64,000 bases of DNA. It comes from Spirometra erinaceieuropaei. Taxonomy: Eukaryota > Platyhelminthes > Cestoda > Diphyllobothriidea > Diphyllobothriidae. Position 1 is the stretch's first letter; the number at the start of each line of letters is the position of its first letter. The notes below the pieces were generated by a model. That model ran no database searches. It saw only the letters and a program-made list of their open reading frames with translations, and was not told the DNA's origin. The translations under genes and the position numbers were made by a program. Where the stretch lies: assembly GCA_902702965.1 (NCBI GenBank), contig CACRXP010001286.1:1706-65705 (forward strand), read 5' to 3'. Below are positions 44,481 through 56,918 of this stretch, in pieces.

Positions 44481-46395
44481 ACTTACGCAAACACCTTACA
44501 CCGGAAAGTATAAAGGCACTTTTAACCGTCTCATTCCCAAACACTCAGGTTCTTGACTTCGAGAAGCGTCCTCCTGGGATTTAATGGTAGATCAAATGGA
44601 CACCTTTATTTGGATTTTTACAACCCCCGGTTTTGAATTGGTTACTAAGTTCACTGCTATCACTCCTCCCCATAGCGACGATTTTCGTGGATTTTGATAT
44701 CATCTCCCTCATTTCAACTTCAAGCGGTCTGTCGACACTCACGGCGGAACCCTCTTTATTCGCCGCCTACTAGTAGTTTGGTCTTACCTCCCTTCCCCAT
44801 TCCTCGTCTGAGCTCGAAGCGTACTGTGGCCGATCGCTTGGGGGTTCCTCTCGTCTGGCCACTTTGACGCGAAAAGTCTCATCCGGCGTATCAATTCTAC
44901 CCTGACGATGTCCGTTCTGAATCCCTTATTCCTGCGCAATCCATTCTTGCCCAAAGTTAAAAGCCTGCTTAAGGATAGATAATGAGAACTCGAGGGGACC
45001 AACCAATTAAAGCCAAGTTAACTCAAGTAGCGAGAATATGGGCAGTCCAGATAATGGTTATTACTCGACAGTAGGATTTAATTGTATTATTTGAAGTTTC
45101 CACAACTTAGCAACATTTTTACACGCAAATCGGAACAGAATGAGTTCAAGAAGCAAGAGAGATTTAATGAGATCACAAAGCTTCACGTTTAGCGCGCACA
45201 CCAGACTACATACGTAAACACACTTTGTGGTTGAATATGGGGCCGTAGCGCTTGTTAACGTCATTAAATCCTGTGTTTGGAGCCAATTAGATTTTTTTCG
45301 TCTACCGCCACTCACTCCTTTGATCTTGTTCGGGCTCGATGAAGCCTCATCTCGTGCTACTAGAGAGACACAAGTAAATTGGTTCGGATCAAAATGAACC
45401 GTATTTCATACAAGTCAGTTCTGGTTTTGGACCGACCAGCTGAATGCCTCAGTGTCTGTGATTACACTAACCCTACACTTCAGTCATAAAGGCGGGCCAA
45501 TGCAGATTTAAAAATACACATCAAAGTCACGTTAAACAGTCGGTGTAACTGAAGCGCTGAGATATTTTCAGAAGCTGTGGGATTAGTGTGTACTACGATT
45601 TAGCGTCACCACGGTCCACTTGCAGGATGCGATGGATTGTGACGCATTGGTTGAATGACGTCGAACCCTTGGCACAGTCTGTGACTACGAAACTTGAAGC
45701 CGACAACGACAGGGTGTAGGACCCACAACTAAATTGAGCTCGCATTTGGACCGTGTCCTATGTTGAATGATGGTAGATAGGACTCTACGGATAGGGAAAT
45801 ACACAGGACGAGGAGCAAGGAGATACAGAAAATAGATAAATTTCTGCCGAAAATATTTTCCTACGCTGTCATTTGATAAAGAGCGTGACCGTGATGACGA
45901 AAAAATAAACAAAAAGCAATTTAAAAAAAATAACGGCCTTTGAATAAAGCGCCGCTGGTAAGTTTACATTTAATCAGGAAGGGAAGGAAATTTCAAACAA
46001 TACGAACGGTGAATAATTAGTGGCGTTTACAGCCACACTGAATTTGTGGGCATATTTTTGTACTTGTCATCTACGTGGGGGTCCTACCCCCTATCGCTAG
46101 CCTTGAAGTCTTGGTTTTGGGGCAACCAGTGGCGGATAGGGGGCCCCATAAACACCAGACACCTTTCGCCGCGCAGTGTCGAACTGTTAGCCGTCAGAAA
46201 TCGCACAGAGTGCTCAACTTCTGTAAGCCACGCCTGACAACCTTGCAGACAGCTGATAGCGCTTGACAACTCCAGCCGTGAAGTCAATCGGACTCAGAGA
46301 TAATTCTCTTCGGAAGGCAGGAAGAGGAGGATAGCAGTTCATTTGCATCGCCTGTGGACGCGTGCCTGCTGTCGTTATCTGTCGCTGTTTTGGTG
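44481..46395. other. Mostly unassigned; short repeat words
   Basis: AGGATTTAATTGTATTATTTGAA (45073, given here as parts AGGATTTAATTG and ATTATTTGAA) echoes 32885. AAAATAAACAAAAAGCAA (45902) echoes family O. No coding assignment. Confidence 0.4.
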
Positions 46396-46399
46396 GTGG

Positions 46400-46480
46400 G
46401 CTGGAGAATGAATAAGAAAAATGAGGCAAATAAAACTCCTGTTCAAGCGATCGAGTTTACTTCTTTCCCGTTTCCTGAAG
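46400..46480 (+). ncRNA. Degenerate PLE-end motif
   Basis: GCTGGAGAATGAATAAG, AAATGAGGCAAATAAAACTC and CTGTTCAAGCGATCGAGT follow the order of the hammerhead-like PLE motif, but CTGATGA and GAAAC are not intact. Confidence 0.25.
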
Positions 46481-46606
46481 ATCACCTGTTTGGATACACC
46501 ACCCGCTTTGTCGCTAGAGATGGTGCGAGTGTACTCGTTGACAAGGATAGGAAAAGAAAAGGTTCAAGAGCGCCTTGGAGTCCTCAGATCGGAGTGAATC
46601 AAGGGC

Positions 46607-47175
46607 GAGGTTTGGCTCTGCAGCCCCACTTGATTGATATCATATAGGTAGCTTACTAAAACAATATTAGTTGACATAAGCAACTTAGCCGCTCGCTGGA
46701 CTAGGAAGGTAAAGAGGGCTTAAGCAGGGAAGCGAGTGAAGGTGGCGTGTACATACTCACCCCCCCCCCCCGACACAACCACCCGCCAGATTAAGAGGAT
46801 ACAGGGATGCAATCACGGAGGGAACCGCGTGGTAACTCGCAGTGCATGGCCATTAAAGCGGAACCGATGGAGCTCCACACCGTCCGGACAATGACATTAG
46901 CATGCCTACTTGGCCACCCGCAGGATTACGACAATAAAGGGGTCATAAGCAGGCTTTGAAGCATGCTCAGGGAAGCGTGTGTGAACTGATACCTGAAGTA
47001 ATCGAGGCTGACGTATAATCACTCATCCCTCCGTGACACAGCCAGTCGATGGATTAAAATTATGGGGAAGATGCAAATACGTGATATTTGTAAAGCCAAC
47101 ATACTCATAACTACCACAATTTCTTAGAAAGCTTACCATATTTTATCACTCAGGTGGGGCTGCAGGACTAAACCC
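46607..47175 (-). mobile_element. TIR element family H, copy 3
   Basis: It begins GAGGTTTGGCTCTGCAGCCC, then CACTTGATTGATATCATATA. It ends with the inverse, GGTGGGGCTGCAGGACTAAACC. The inside, read on the minus strand, has the same G-run / AATCCAGCGAGTGG-like / TCCACTTCAGTGG-like order as 25863-26648 but is shorter. Confidence 0.7.
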
Positions 47176-47214
47176 TGGCAAATCAAACAGCCAGGCAGAT
47201 GTTCCGGCAGCGTA

Positions 47215-48205
47215 CAGTAGGTGGGCTAACTCAGGAAATGTCAACCGAAATTCCGAAATGCGTTTTGGTTTCCAAATGATTAATCAAGTGGGGTTGTACA
47301 ATTTATCATCTTGCGGCGTGATTCTAAAATAATTCAGTCACCCCGGGATGCTGGCTTACGAATGAATTTCCTTCAGACTGCATGCAAAACAATACTCTGT
47401 AAAAAATGACTACTTAATGGGCATGAATTTTTCTCGTTGATTTTCAATGCCCCTAAAAGTCCAATTATATTTCATAGAAAACAAGCACGAACATATTCAT
47501 TCTTTTGCTCAATCGGTAGATACTTACGTCTTCTGTCAACCTGATACTGGAAAGAAGAGTATAATTCGTTTTCAAAAACTTGTCCAATTCCCGAATACTT
47601 TTGAACCCGCTCTACCGTTACACCTGAATTCAAGGTTTCAAACTACAAGCCGCATATTTTCCGCGTACGGAAACCCACACATTTCTCTACGGTACATCTG
47701 GGGGACAATATAGGCTTCATAAAATTTAGCAGTAGATTTGATCCATATTGTTAACTTTACAAGCCACACTGGTAAATGCAGAGACATAAAGATTTATGAA
47801 CGGCCATTTCACGGTTTATAAAAGTCCCACAGTTAGAAACCTTTTTAAAACCGGAGTATATCCCTCGCTTGAGTAGAGAATTACAGGAAAACGTAATTTT
47901 CTACCGAATGAGCAACAGAGTGAATATTTTTGTGCATGTTTTTCTTGAAAGATAATTGAACTTTCAAGGGCATCGAAAATTAATGAGAAGATTGTATACT
48001 ACATAAGTAGTCATTTTTTATCGAGCGTCGTTTTTGCATGCAGCCGAAAGGAAGTTCATTCGAAAGCCGGCATCCTGTAGTAACTGAAATATTATAGGAT
48101 CATGTTGCAGGCCGACTAGTTTTACAACCCTACATGATTAATCTTTTCGAAACGAAATCGAATTTCGGAATTTCGTTGAAATTTCATGAGTTATCCCACC
48201 TACTG
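47215..48205 (+). mobile_element. Foldback Tc1-type MITE, family A (complete)
   Basis: TA flanks (47213-47214 and 48206-48207). Starts CAGTAGGTGGGCTAACTCAG and ends AGTTATCCCACCTACTG. The arms are about 370 bp and the centre about 250 bp, with GTACGGAAACCCACACATTT and TTTAGCAGTAGATTTGATCC as family landmarks. Confidence 0.87.
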
Positions 48206-48207
48206 TA

Positions 48208-48775
48208 TGTGGGCGCAGGGACCTAGGCAGTAATATTTGAGGTCAGTCAACGACGAAAGGATATCGAGAGTTTAACAAAACATGCGGGTTGATTCGACAT
48301 ACCCCAGCTGTCGATTTACCTTCAAGACTGGGGTCAAGTTTTTTTGAACACCTCCCCAGGCACCACTGTGTCATTGACGTAATAATTTGGACCAGCAGCA
48401 AGGAACACCACTTGGATTGATCAGTTATTTCCCGCTTGTTCGCCTTCCTAACCCTGCGTTCCCGGAAAGAATCACCATGGACAACTTTCTCGGCGTCAAC
48501 GTGAATGCCAACGAAGGTGTTTCCCAGGACTAATCCCGTCTTGACTAGTTAAATTGTTGGCGTATCTGGGGAGATCATTAGAATGACCACTTAGACACGC
48601 AACTTGTTACACGCAGCTACAAGCAGAGCTTGTCGACTCTGACAGGCCAAGTGTTGTGTGAGAGCGTATGCGTGCCGCTATGAAGACTGCACAATTCTCG
48701 TACTTGACAATGATAGGCGTAATATTAGCCCACGTCGTGCGCCCCGCCGAGTTGCGCAGAGTAGTGTGAATCAGA
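48208..48775. other. Stretch with no recognised feature
   Basis: Spacer with no assignable content before the PLE tail. Confidence 0.4.
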
Positions 48776-48779
48776 AGAA

Positions 48780-48990
48780 CAGGAAGATGCGATCACTGGC
48801 CTGATGTTTCGGATTCTCACTCGAACCGATAATCACCGACAGTCGCCGATATGAGTAATGGAGGCACAAAGACCACAGTATTTATAGGGCGTAACTACCG
48901 TGGGGTCACATGTGTACTCTAAGTAACGGCTCTCACGGTCGTAATTGATGCGATGATGGCTCGTCAGTCCGCGTTCAAGTCGTTGAGTAC
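48780..48990 (-). mobile_element. PLE 3' tail with hammerhead-like motif (PLE-h)
   Basis: On the minus strand: CCTATAAATACTGTGGTCTT (as in the PLE-a 3' UTR), then GGTGATTATCGGTTCGAGTG, AGAATCCGAAACATCAGGCC and GTGATCGCATC. No coding part is left. Confidence 0.45.
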
Positions 48991-50760
48991 CGCTGTAACG
49001 AAGGATGCAGGAGCCCTAGGAGCTCCAGTGACCATGCTGATGGCAGAATTGCCCATCCACTCCTTTTGGCCCGAGATGAGCCTTCTATGTGGTAAGGCGA
49101 ATTCTGACTGACACAACTTAGTTAATCCCTTCCCCTAAAGGTCACAGACAGATTTTGCTGCCTAAAAAACGGTGTTGCATAAATTATGAAAAGCCTGTTC
49201 ACATTCTGTATGCTTCACAAAACCATTTGGGACTCTTTCCAACTCTGCTAAACTCAAAACTATTTAAAATATACTTTTTGAATTATTTAAATAACATGAT
49301 AATGAAGGAGTACGAAAAGACACAGTCACAATCTGAAAAGATGTAGAAGTTGATTGGACATGACCGAAAGGTGTTTTTACGCGAGGCGCCTTCCGCTCGT
49401 TATTTTAAACTCGATTCTGCATGTTGAGTGAAGGTCACGGAAGCGGAAGTCTATGGCACGTCTTGAATCGAGTTGAAAATAGTTGGTTGTGAGAGCAACA
49501 GCAAGCCTATGGGTCATTTTACGAATCTACATTAACTGCATGACACTAGTAGAATGCAACCTAACAACTAAGAGACGGCCAGGACTTGACGCTGAAGACG
49601 AAGTTGGAAAAGGGATGTTGAAGTGTGTCCCAGTTAAAATGACGACGCTATTTTATGGAAACATAGTCCAATGCTGAAAAGGGAAAAAACAGTTGTCTCC
49701 GTGGCGGACGACAGCTCAAGCAAAACGGCACGTGCTCTTGGGGAAAAACGCTTCTCCGCCAGTCTCGGGAGGTTTGTGTACTTTGACGAAAAACACTTCT
49801 GGGCGTTTATCTTAACACAAATAAATGCACTGCCGCGATCCGCGTCCCCGAAAACAACGTCCACAGTCTAGACAAAAAGGAAAACCCATTTTCCTTTTAA
49901 CTGTTATAGCCAGCCATGAAATCATCGCAGGAGGTGCAAGCTGGCCTGTTCAGTGGAATATATAAACTTTACTCCCCAGTAGATTTTGCTTTGAAGGTCA
50001 TTTTCTGGTCCCCTTTGGGGCAGGTAACGTCTCATATGTGGAAGAGTAGGCAGTCATTGTACCAATTACGCCCACCGATGGTGAATGCAGGTGCTGCTAA
50101 TTATAGTAGGAATGCGTTGGCATAGTAACTGCACGCCACAGTAACAAAACTAGAGCGCCGAAGTCGAAATATAACGTATGCATCAGAAGTTAGATTGAAA
50201 ACCTATCGATGCGCAGAGCCTCTCACGCTTTCCCTATGCGGTGGCGGTTAATCGATGAAACATGTATCTGCTGGTGGTATGGCCGGATCTGGCTAGCCGC
50301 TGAGTTCACCAACATCACTCGCGCAGTTTGTGGCATTTAGAACGATCATCAAAGGAGTGTCTTCACGGAGTGAGTTCAGGGAAAACTGATAAGTTTTGGG
50401 TTGGGTTGCCTTTATTGGCGTGTCCAACACTTTATGCTTTTTAGGGTATTCTTATCATGAAAGATAAAAAACTTAGGCAAGACGAGTCTTTCGGAGCCAA
50501 CTATTGGGAAGTTGGATCTCGTAGTCTGAAAATATTTGTTGATTGACGGGTTCGAATTATTAACGATCCCAAATGTCGCCGAGCATTCCACCTTCGCGCC
50601 ATCACAGGTAAGTATGATTCGGGTGATATGCAATATGATTTATGAAAAGTCTGGGATTGTGTCGCTCAGGGTCAGATTCTGACACTTGCAACCGCAAGGA
50701 AACATACTTGTCAGAGCAGAATTTTTTTTTAAATGGCAAAAAGTTGCAATGTCCATCGAT
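48991..50760. other. Stretch with no recognised feature
   Basis: AT-rich in part (49150-49330). No domain, TIR or repeat assignment. Confidence 0.4.
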
Positions 50761-50762
50761 TA

Positions 50763-51739
50763 CAGTAGGTGGGCTAACTCATGAAATCCCAACAGAAATT
50801 CCCAAATGCGCTTCCGTTTCGAAAAGATTAATAAAGCAGGGATGTAAAACTAATCATCATGTGGCATAATTTCGCAATACTTCAGTTACCTTAGGATGCC
50901 GGCTTCCGAACGAACTTGTTTTCAGCTGCATGCTAAACTACACTTTGTAAAAGTGACTACTTAAGTAGCACGCAATTTTATCACTGATTTTTGATGACCT
51001 CAAAAATTTGATTATATTTCATAGTAAACATGAATAAAAATATTCATCCTTCTGCTCATTCGATAGGAAAGTAGCCTTCTTCCAATTTTACACTCGAAGA
51101 AAGGGCATAAACATGTTTTCAAAAACATGTTTTCAAAACCCGACCTGTCGTTATACTTTCATTCATGGTTTCCAAACTTGCAAACCACATATTTACCGCG
51201 TACGGAGAACCATACATTTCTCTACCGTATTAAGAGGGGACCATATGGGATTCATAAAGTTTAGCAGTGGATTTGGGTCATATTGTTAACTTTACAAGCC
51301 ACATTGGTAAATGCGGAGACATGATGTTTCATGAACGGCTCTTTCACAGTTTTAAAAATCTCACAACCACGGTCTATTTAAGACCGAATTATACCCTTCA
51401 TTCGAATGTAAAATTGGAAGAAGGCATAATTTTTTTACTAAATGGGCAGAAGAATACATATTTTTATACATATTTTTCATGAAATATGACAGAATCTCTA
51501 AGGTCATCGAAAATCAATGAAAAAATGCACGCTACTTAAGTAGTCATTTTTTGCGGAATTTAGTCCCCGCATGCAGCCGAAAAGAAGTTCATTCAAAAGC
51601 CGAAATCCCAAGGTAACTGAATTATTATAGAATTATGCTGTACGATTATTAGTTTTCTAAGGCTATTTAATCATGCTTTTCGATACGAAAACGCATTTTG
51701 GAATTTGGGTTGACATTTCATGAGCTAGCTCACCTACTG
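50763..51739 (+). mobile_element. Foldback Tc1-type MITE, family A (complete)
   Basis: TA flanks (50761-50762 and 51740-51741 as T,A). Starts CAGTAGGTGGGCTAACTCAT and ends GAGCTAGCTCACCTACTG. Long arms, with the same central orientation as the copies on either side. Confidence 0.87.
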
Positions 51740-51741
51740 TA

Positions 51742-52222
51742 GACAGCCACAGCAGAAGTCGTAACAAGCTGTGTTGATGTGTGAGATTGTTGATGTACTG
51801 AAATCTTTTTAATTTTACGCATGAGAAAATTCGGTGTGGAAACTAGTTCACCCTAACCATGTGACAAAACTGTCCTCCAGTAGACAACAGCAAATCGTAG
51901 ACAAGTAAACATTTGGGGATTTTCCGTCAAGATGTTGATATTAGAAAATGACATAATTTTGGGATAACCTGACAGCACTCTTATTGCGGGGTGGTGTTTT
52001 CTCCGGCCTGCTTTGTCTACAGACTCTCTGAGTTCCCAGTCAGGCGCGAGAGCCATCTTCATGTCCCTCGGCTGGTGTGGTCTGACATCGCTGTCCGACG
52101 CCTAGAGACTAGACAATCTGAACTTCCGACATTTCTCCGCTGGAACAGCAGCCGTCTGCGCAGTCTGGGACCGTCTACGCGTGTCAGATGAAGACGCCCC
52201 CGCTCCTTTTAAACAAGATATG
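51742..52222. other. Stretch with no recognised feature
   Basis: Spacer between two MITEs. A 66-codon plus-strand frame is not recognised. Confidence 0.4.
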
Positions 52223-52224
52223 TT

Positions 52225-53190
52225 CAGTGTGTGGGCAAACTCATGAAATCTCAACGAAAATTACGAAATGCTTTTCTGTTTCGAAAAGATAAATTAAGTA
52301 GGGTTGTAAAACCAATCACCGTGCAGCATAATTTTGCAAAAATTCAGTTACCACAGGAAGCCGACTTTCGAACAAACTCCTTTCGGCTGCATCCAAAAAC
52401 CGCACTCAGTAAAAAATGCATTTTTTTCATTGATTTTCGATGCCCTTAAAGATTCACTTATATTTCCTGGAAAACCGGCATAAAACTATTCATTCTTTTG
52501 CTCATTCGGAAGTCAATTACTTCGTCCTATATTCGAAAGAACGGTAGAATTTGGTTGTATAAAACTTTTTTTCAATTCCCGAATAATTTGAACCCAACCT
52601 GCCGTTACACATGCATTCAGGGTTCCCAAACTACAAGCCGTATGATTCCCGCGTAAGGAAAACCATACATTTCTTTACGGTAATAAAGGGGGATTATATA
52701 GGGTTCATAAAATTGAGCAGTGGATTTGAACCACATTGTTACCTTTACAAGCCGCATTGGTAAATGCAGAGGTATAATGATTTATGAAGGGCCATTTCAC
52801 GGTATTAAAAAGTCTCACAATTAGAAATTTTTTTAAAACCGAATTATACCCTTCCTTCGGGTGTGAAATTGAGTGAAGACGTAATTTTCTACTGAATGAG
52901 CAAAATAATGGATATTTTTATGAATATTTTCCAGAAATATAATTGAATCTTTAAGGGGCTCGAAAATCAATGAAAAATGCACGATACTTAAGTAGCCATT
53001 CTTTACGGAGTAAGGTTTTTGGATGCAGCCGAAAAGAAGTTTGTTCGAAAGCCAGCATCCTGTGGTTTCTGAATTATTATAGAAGTATACTGCAGACTGA
53101 TTAGGTTCACAACCCCACTTAATTAATCTTTTTGAAACGCAAACGCATTTCGGAATATTGTTGCCATTTCATGAGCTAGCCCACCTACTG
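52225..53190 (+). mobile_element. Foldback Tc1-type MITE, family A
   Basis: Starts CAGTGTGTGGGCAAACTCAT and ends GAGCTAGCCCACCTACTG. The right flank is TA but the left flank is TT, so one TSD copy has mutated. Arms and centre match the copies at 47.2 and 50.8 kb. Confidence 0.84.
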
Positions 53191-53191
53191 T

Positions 53192-53582
53192 ATTTGCAGA
53201 CTATCCTGAATAAACATTACGACGACCGCCGCAGTCCATTAGAAGATTTTAACTCCGTGGGGTTGTACGGTGCATCCTTCGGATCTGCATGAGATGATTC
53301 CTCATCACACCAAAGCCGTCGAGCATGGAGTGAAAGAGGTCTGCTATCCACGAAGTCATTTGCTACAAGTAGTAACGTTGGTATCTCTTGGGACTAGGGG
53401 GCCGCGTTACTCTGATTATGAAGAGTGAAACCGGCTGGTCATTTACGGGCAGTTGACGTGCCTAAGGTCATCAACGGCATCGATTCCCACCTATTCTGCT
53501 CGGCGTCGGTAGGATAAACAAGGAAGTAGGACACCCTTCTTGACATAGGTGGCCTTGAGCGAAATTCCGGGTGGATAAGGGT
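53192..53582. other. Stretch with no recognised feature
   Basis: No assignable content. Confidence 0.4.
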
Positions 53583-53637
53583 CGGGTGAAGGCTAGGGTT
53601 AAGGCTTAGGTTAGTGTTTAGTTTTGGGTTTAGACAC
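53583..53637 (+). repeat. Degenerate TTAGGG-like tract
   Basis: GGCTAGGGTTAAGGCTTAGG followed by TTAGTGTTTAG, a loose telomere-type pattern at the edge of a GC-rich block. Confidence 0.5.
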
Positions 53638-53639
53638 GG

Positions 53640-54015
53640 CAATAGGTACCCTAAGACGGGATGGTATAGTCGACAAGACAGAGGTTCCCAAATCAGAAGT
53701 CAGAGAAGAGGGATTCGGTTGAACAACTTTTATTGCTCTGCAAGCTGTCGCCGCGAGCGGTCTCTCCAGATCCGCCGTTGAGGTGCCTATACTCCGACGC
53801 GAGTGCGCGCTTTTCGCTCTGCCTAAGTATCCGCCAGCCAATCGGAGAAGGGGCGGCGTTGATTGGTCTGGAGCACTCGCGGGGCTAGTGACAAGCCGCG
53901 CGTGTCCCAGCAGCGACTTGACAGGGAGTCTGTGGCGGACAGGAGGGCGGCGTGACAAAGCGACGGAGAGCAAGGAGGCGCGGACTGCCGCCCCCGTCCT
54001 GCGGTTTATTACAAG
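53640..54015 (-). mobile_element. Candidate solo LTR
   Basis: On the minus strand a GC-rich promoter-like block has two CCAAT-type boxes (GACCAATCAACG and CCGATTGGCTGG, about 53870-53835) and a TATAGGCACC near 53790. About 80 bases later comes AATAAAAGTTGTTC with a polyadenylation signal (about 53730). A promoter followed at short distance by AATAAA is the U3-R layout of an LTR. Terminal TG...CA and a TSD are not clear, and no internal retroelement region is attached. A CpG-island promoter is the alternative. Confidence 0.35.
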
Positions 54016-54059
54016 GTCATCTGTATTACGGGGGTTCATATTCCAGTGTCATATCGATT

Positions 54060-54920
54060 AATGTGGCCAAATTACTAGACATTAGTGTGATCAGATGACG
54101 CGAAAACTTAATCTGAATTTTGATGGAGGTTGGTTGGGGAGGGGAGTATTTGTAACGGGGTCGATAGAACCGACGATAGCTCATACCGAACTCGCTAGGT
54201 AGACTCTCCAATCCGACCTATTGTGTACCATGAGCGAACAGGCTTCAAGTGAAAATCAGATTAATCACGCGCCGTTATTCGTATTCGTATGTCAGGCAAA
54301 TCTTAACCAGCTGCCAAATTCGGAGCAGACACATGTAGATTCTCACCCAAACATCCACACCATCGACATGCATTCCATCTCTATAAAGCGGGCATATCCA
54401 AATAGAAAGAACCAAATTCATCCTGCCGGTTTCACTAGCTTGTAGAAACTTCGATTCCATCGTTTTTATTACTTTACTTGACGAGACTGCTCCAGCCTAA
54501 GAAGCCCTTTAATAAACCATACTTATTTAATTTTCACTTATGAGCGACGTCGAAAGTTAACCTTTGGGATAACGCTTGCCTAGGGTTCTAGGTTGAACAT
54601 TTCCCCCTGCTCAGTCTATGTTGCTCTTTAGGGTGTCTTGGAATCCCTCTCCCTCTTCAGAGGCAAGAATCGGAGTCCCTTTCAAACCAAATGCACATAT
54701 GACTTTGAAATAGTCTGTTACAATGGCGTCCTTTAGCTCGTTCTGATGGTTCGGTATTTTTGCGAGAGAACCAGGGAACACCGTCTGCTGAGCCAAAGGC
54801 CATCTTCAGTGCTAATCTGGTACACCGTCAAGTTTTTGGGATGATTTATCGAATATTCCTGCCCCTTCTTCGATCTGAGCGAGTGTTTACTAACCAAATA
54901 TCCATACACCCAGCATGGGT
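54060..54920. other. Stretch with no recognised feature
   Basis: A 74-codon plus-strand frame (54221-54445) and others lack known motifs. Confidence 0.4.
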
Positions 54921-54924
54921 GCTA

Positions 54925-55036
54925 AATAAGAGCCCAGACATGTGTACTGCTCATTTTGTGCCGCTACGTGATGTAGCTGCTAGGTCTTCGGCTCATCAGT
55001 GAGTCACCAAGCGTTATCCATGTGCTTTCTAACATG
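54925..55036 (+). repeat. Family D repeat, M1 part, cut by a MITE
   Basis: GCTAAATAAGAGCCCAGACA, TGTGCCGCTACGTGATGTAG and GGCTCATCAGTGAGTC match 57630-57720. Its continuation (M2) resumes at 55920 after the MITE. Confidence 0.6.
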
Positions 55037-55038
55037 TA

Positions 55039-55925
55039 TAGTTAGTGACCAAACTCATGAAATATTAACCGGAAGTTTGAAATGTATTTTCGATTAGGAA
55101 GGATTATGCAAGTGGAGTTTCAATACTGATTGTCGTGTAACATCATCCCAGGATCACGTTAGGATGTCGAATTTTTAATGAACTCCCTTTCGACCGGGAA
55201 AATGGCTGTTTAAGTAGTGTGAATTCTTCCTACTTCTTCTCGGTGCTCTTATAAATCAAAATATAGTCTACAAAAAATATGGCCGAAATATTTTTCCTTG
55301 CGGCAAATAACGTCTTCTCTCAATTTTATACTCAAAAGGCGTGTAGTTAGGTTTTGAAAAAAAAATTATCAATTCCCGAATAATTCTGAGCCAAACCTAC
55401 GGTTAGATTTGCGTTTAACGCTTGCAGTCTACCGGATGTTTCAGTATAATTTCCGTGTAAAGAACATAATACATTCCTTTATGTCATCAGGAAGATACCA
55501 CATAGGGCTCAAGAAATTTCACTATGAATGTGGAATATGTCCTATGTCTTACAGGGATCATTAACAAACGGACAGATATGATGCTTTTCGAATAGACGTC
55601 TAAAAGTCTTGGACATCTCATAACCATAAGCCTTGCTAAATGAAAGATTTCGTTTTCAAGTATTAAATTTAAAGCAAGTGTGATTTATTACCAAATGAAT
55701 ACAAGAAAGTATATTTTTGAACATATTTTTTTACAAAAAGTATTTCAATTTATAAGGGCGTTTAAAATCTATTAAAAAAATTCCTACTATTTAGGTAGTT
55801 ATTTTTCACATGGTGCAGCTTTTGCTGGCGGCCAAAGAGAAGTGCATTCAAAGGCCGGTAACCTGTCGTAGCTGAAATATTTTTGGATTATGCAGCACGA
55901 TAACCAGTACTGCAGCCTCAGAAAT
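55039..55925 (+). mobile_element. Foldback Tc1-type MITE, family B, inserted in a D repeat
   Basis: After TA (55037-55038) it starts TAGTTAGTGACCAAACTCAT and continues with GATTAGGAAGGATTATGCAA. The right arm is recognisable to about 55925 (GCATTCAAAGGCCGGTAACC, GCACGATAACCAGTACTGCA). The last ~70 bases are missing, so no right TIR or TSD remains. It is more diverged than the other copies, so probably an older insertion. Confidence 0.72.
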
Positions 55926-56045
55926 TAATGTCTGAACCTGGAGTAAATTCTTCAGCACAAGCCTTTTAGGCTCAGTACGAAAGTTGGTATGAATAGTTGG
56001 GGTGAAATTCGCCAGCTTAAGAGAGATAGCCATGTAATATTAGCA
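55920..56045 (+). repeat. Family D repeat, M2 part
   Basis: AATTAATGTCTGAACCTGGA, TTTTAGGCTCAGTACGAAAG and CATGTAATATTAGCATTCTG match 57785-57915. It is the right half of the interrupted D unit. Confidence 0.55.
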
Positions 56046-56066
56046 TTCTGCCAACAAGTAGTCTGT

Positions 56067-56410
56067 AACAGATGACAGTTCGACCGTCGATTCCGTTCTA
56101 AGTGTGCCCTACATCAAGGTAATAACAGGGACGGTGATTTGCGCGTGAATTAGTTTATAGCGATAGCAGACTTTCTCAGAATCTACGCATTCTATCCTCT
56201 CCCGCCTAGACCCGGTGTCATAAGAGGGTCAAGAAGACCGGAGGCGGGGGAGGATGCAGGTAGATGGTACGGTCGAGCCCGAACCTTGGCGCTCCACTCC
56301 ACATCCCCTAGTTCACACGGCAAAGGACCAGGGTTTAACCAATAACATCATCATCATCATATACAACGACAGCGGCCGAGAGACGAGGATGAATGGATAG
56401 CCACGCTCAC
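56067..56410 (+). repeat. Family L array, unit 1
   Basis: Opens with GACAGTTCGACCGTCGATTC. Contains CAGGGACGGTGATTTGCGCG, GGTCAAGAAGACCGGAGG, GTAGATGGTACGGTCGAGCC and GGCAAAGGACCAGG, then an (ATC)n stretch at 56346-56360. The tail differs from the next units. Confidence 0.65.
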
Positions 56411-56557
56411 TACCTGCATACCCAGCGGGAGCTCAAGCGCATCGACCGGCAGCGAACCAGGTGCCAGTGAACCGCCAGCGCGCACCAGGCTGCGAACGCC
56501 TTGGTTTACTGAGCCTGGCATAGCAGCCGAGTTCAGACCTTTAGGCCCACACACACA

Positions 56558-56918
56558 TTTGACAGTTGGATCGTCGTTTTCGGCGATGTCCACCGTGTAC
56601 TACACATCAAGGTGAAGCAGGGACGGTGACTTGCGCACGATTTAGTCTATAGGAAACGTGGACTTGCGGAGCATCCACCTCACTCTCCCCTCCTACCCCA
56701 CCTGGGCCCAATGTCAAGACAGAGTCGAGAAGACCGGAGGCGCGGGAGGGTGCATGTAGATGGCACGACCGAGCCCGGACCTTGCCACTCCATTCCACAC
56801 CCCCTTGGTCTGCACAGCAAATGACCAGGTTTTTGACCAGCATCGACAATGGGGGGCGGCAGGGGTTCCAGTGCGCGTGATGTCTGCCGGCAACCGAGTC
56901 TACCACCGCACCCTACAC
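56558..56918 (+). repeat. Family L array, unit 2
   Basis: Same order of blocks as unit 1: GACAGTTGGATCGTCG, CAGGGACGGTGACTTGCGCA, GAGAAGACCGGAGGCG, GGCACGACCGAGCCCG, CAGCAAATGACCAGG, CAATGGGGGGCGGCAGGGG. Frames on both strands here are repeat by-products. Confidence 0.7.
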
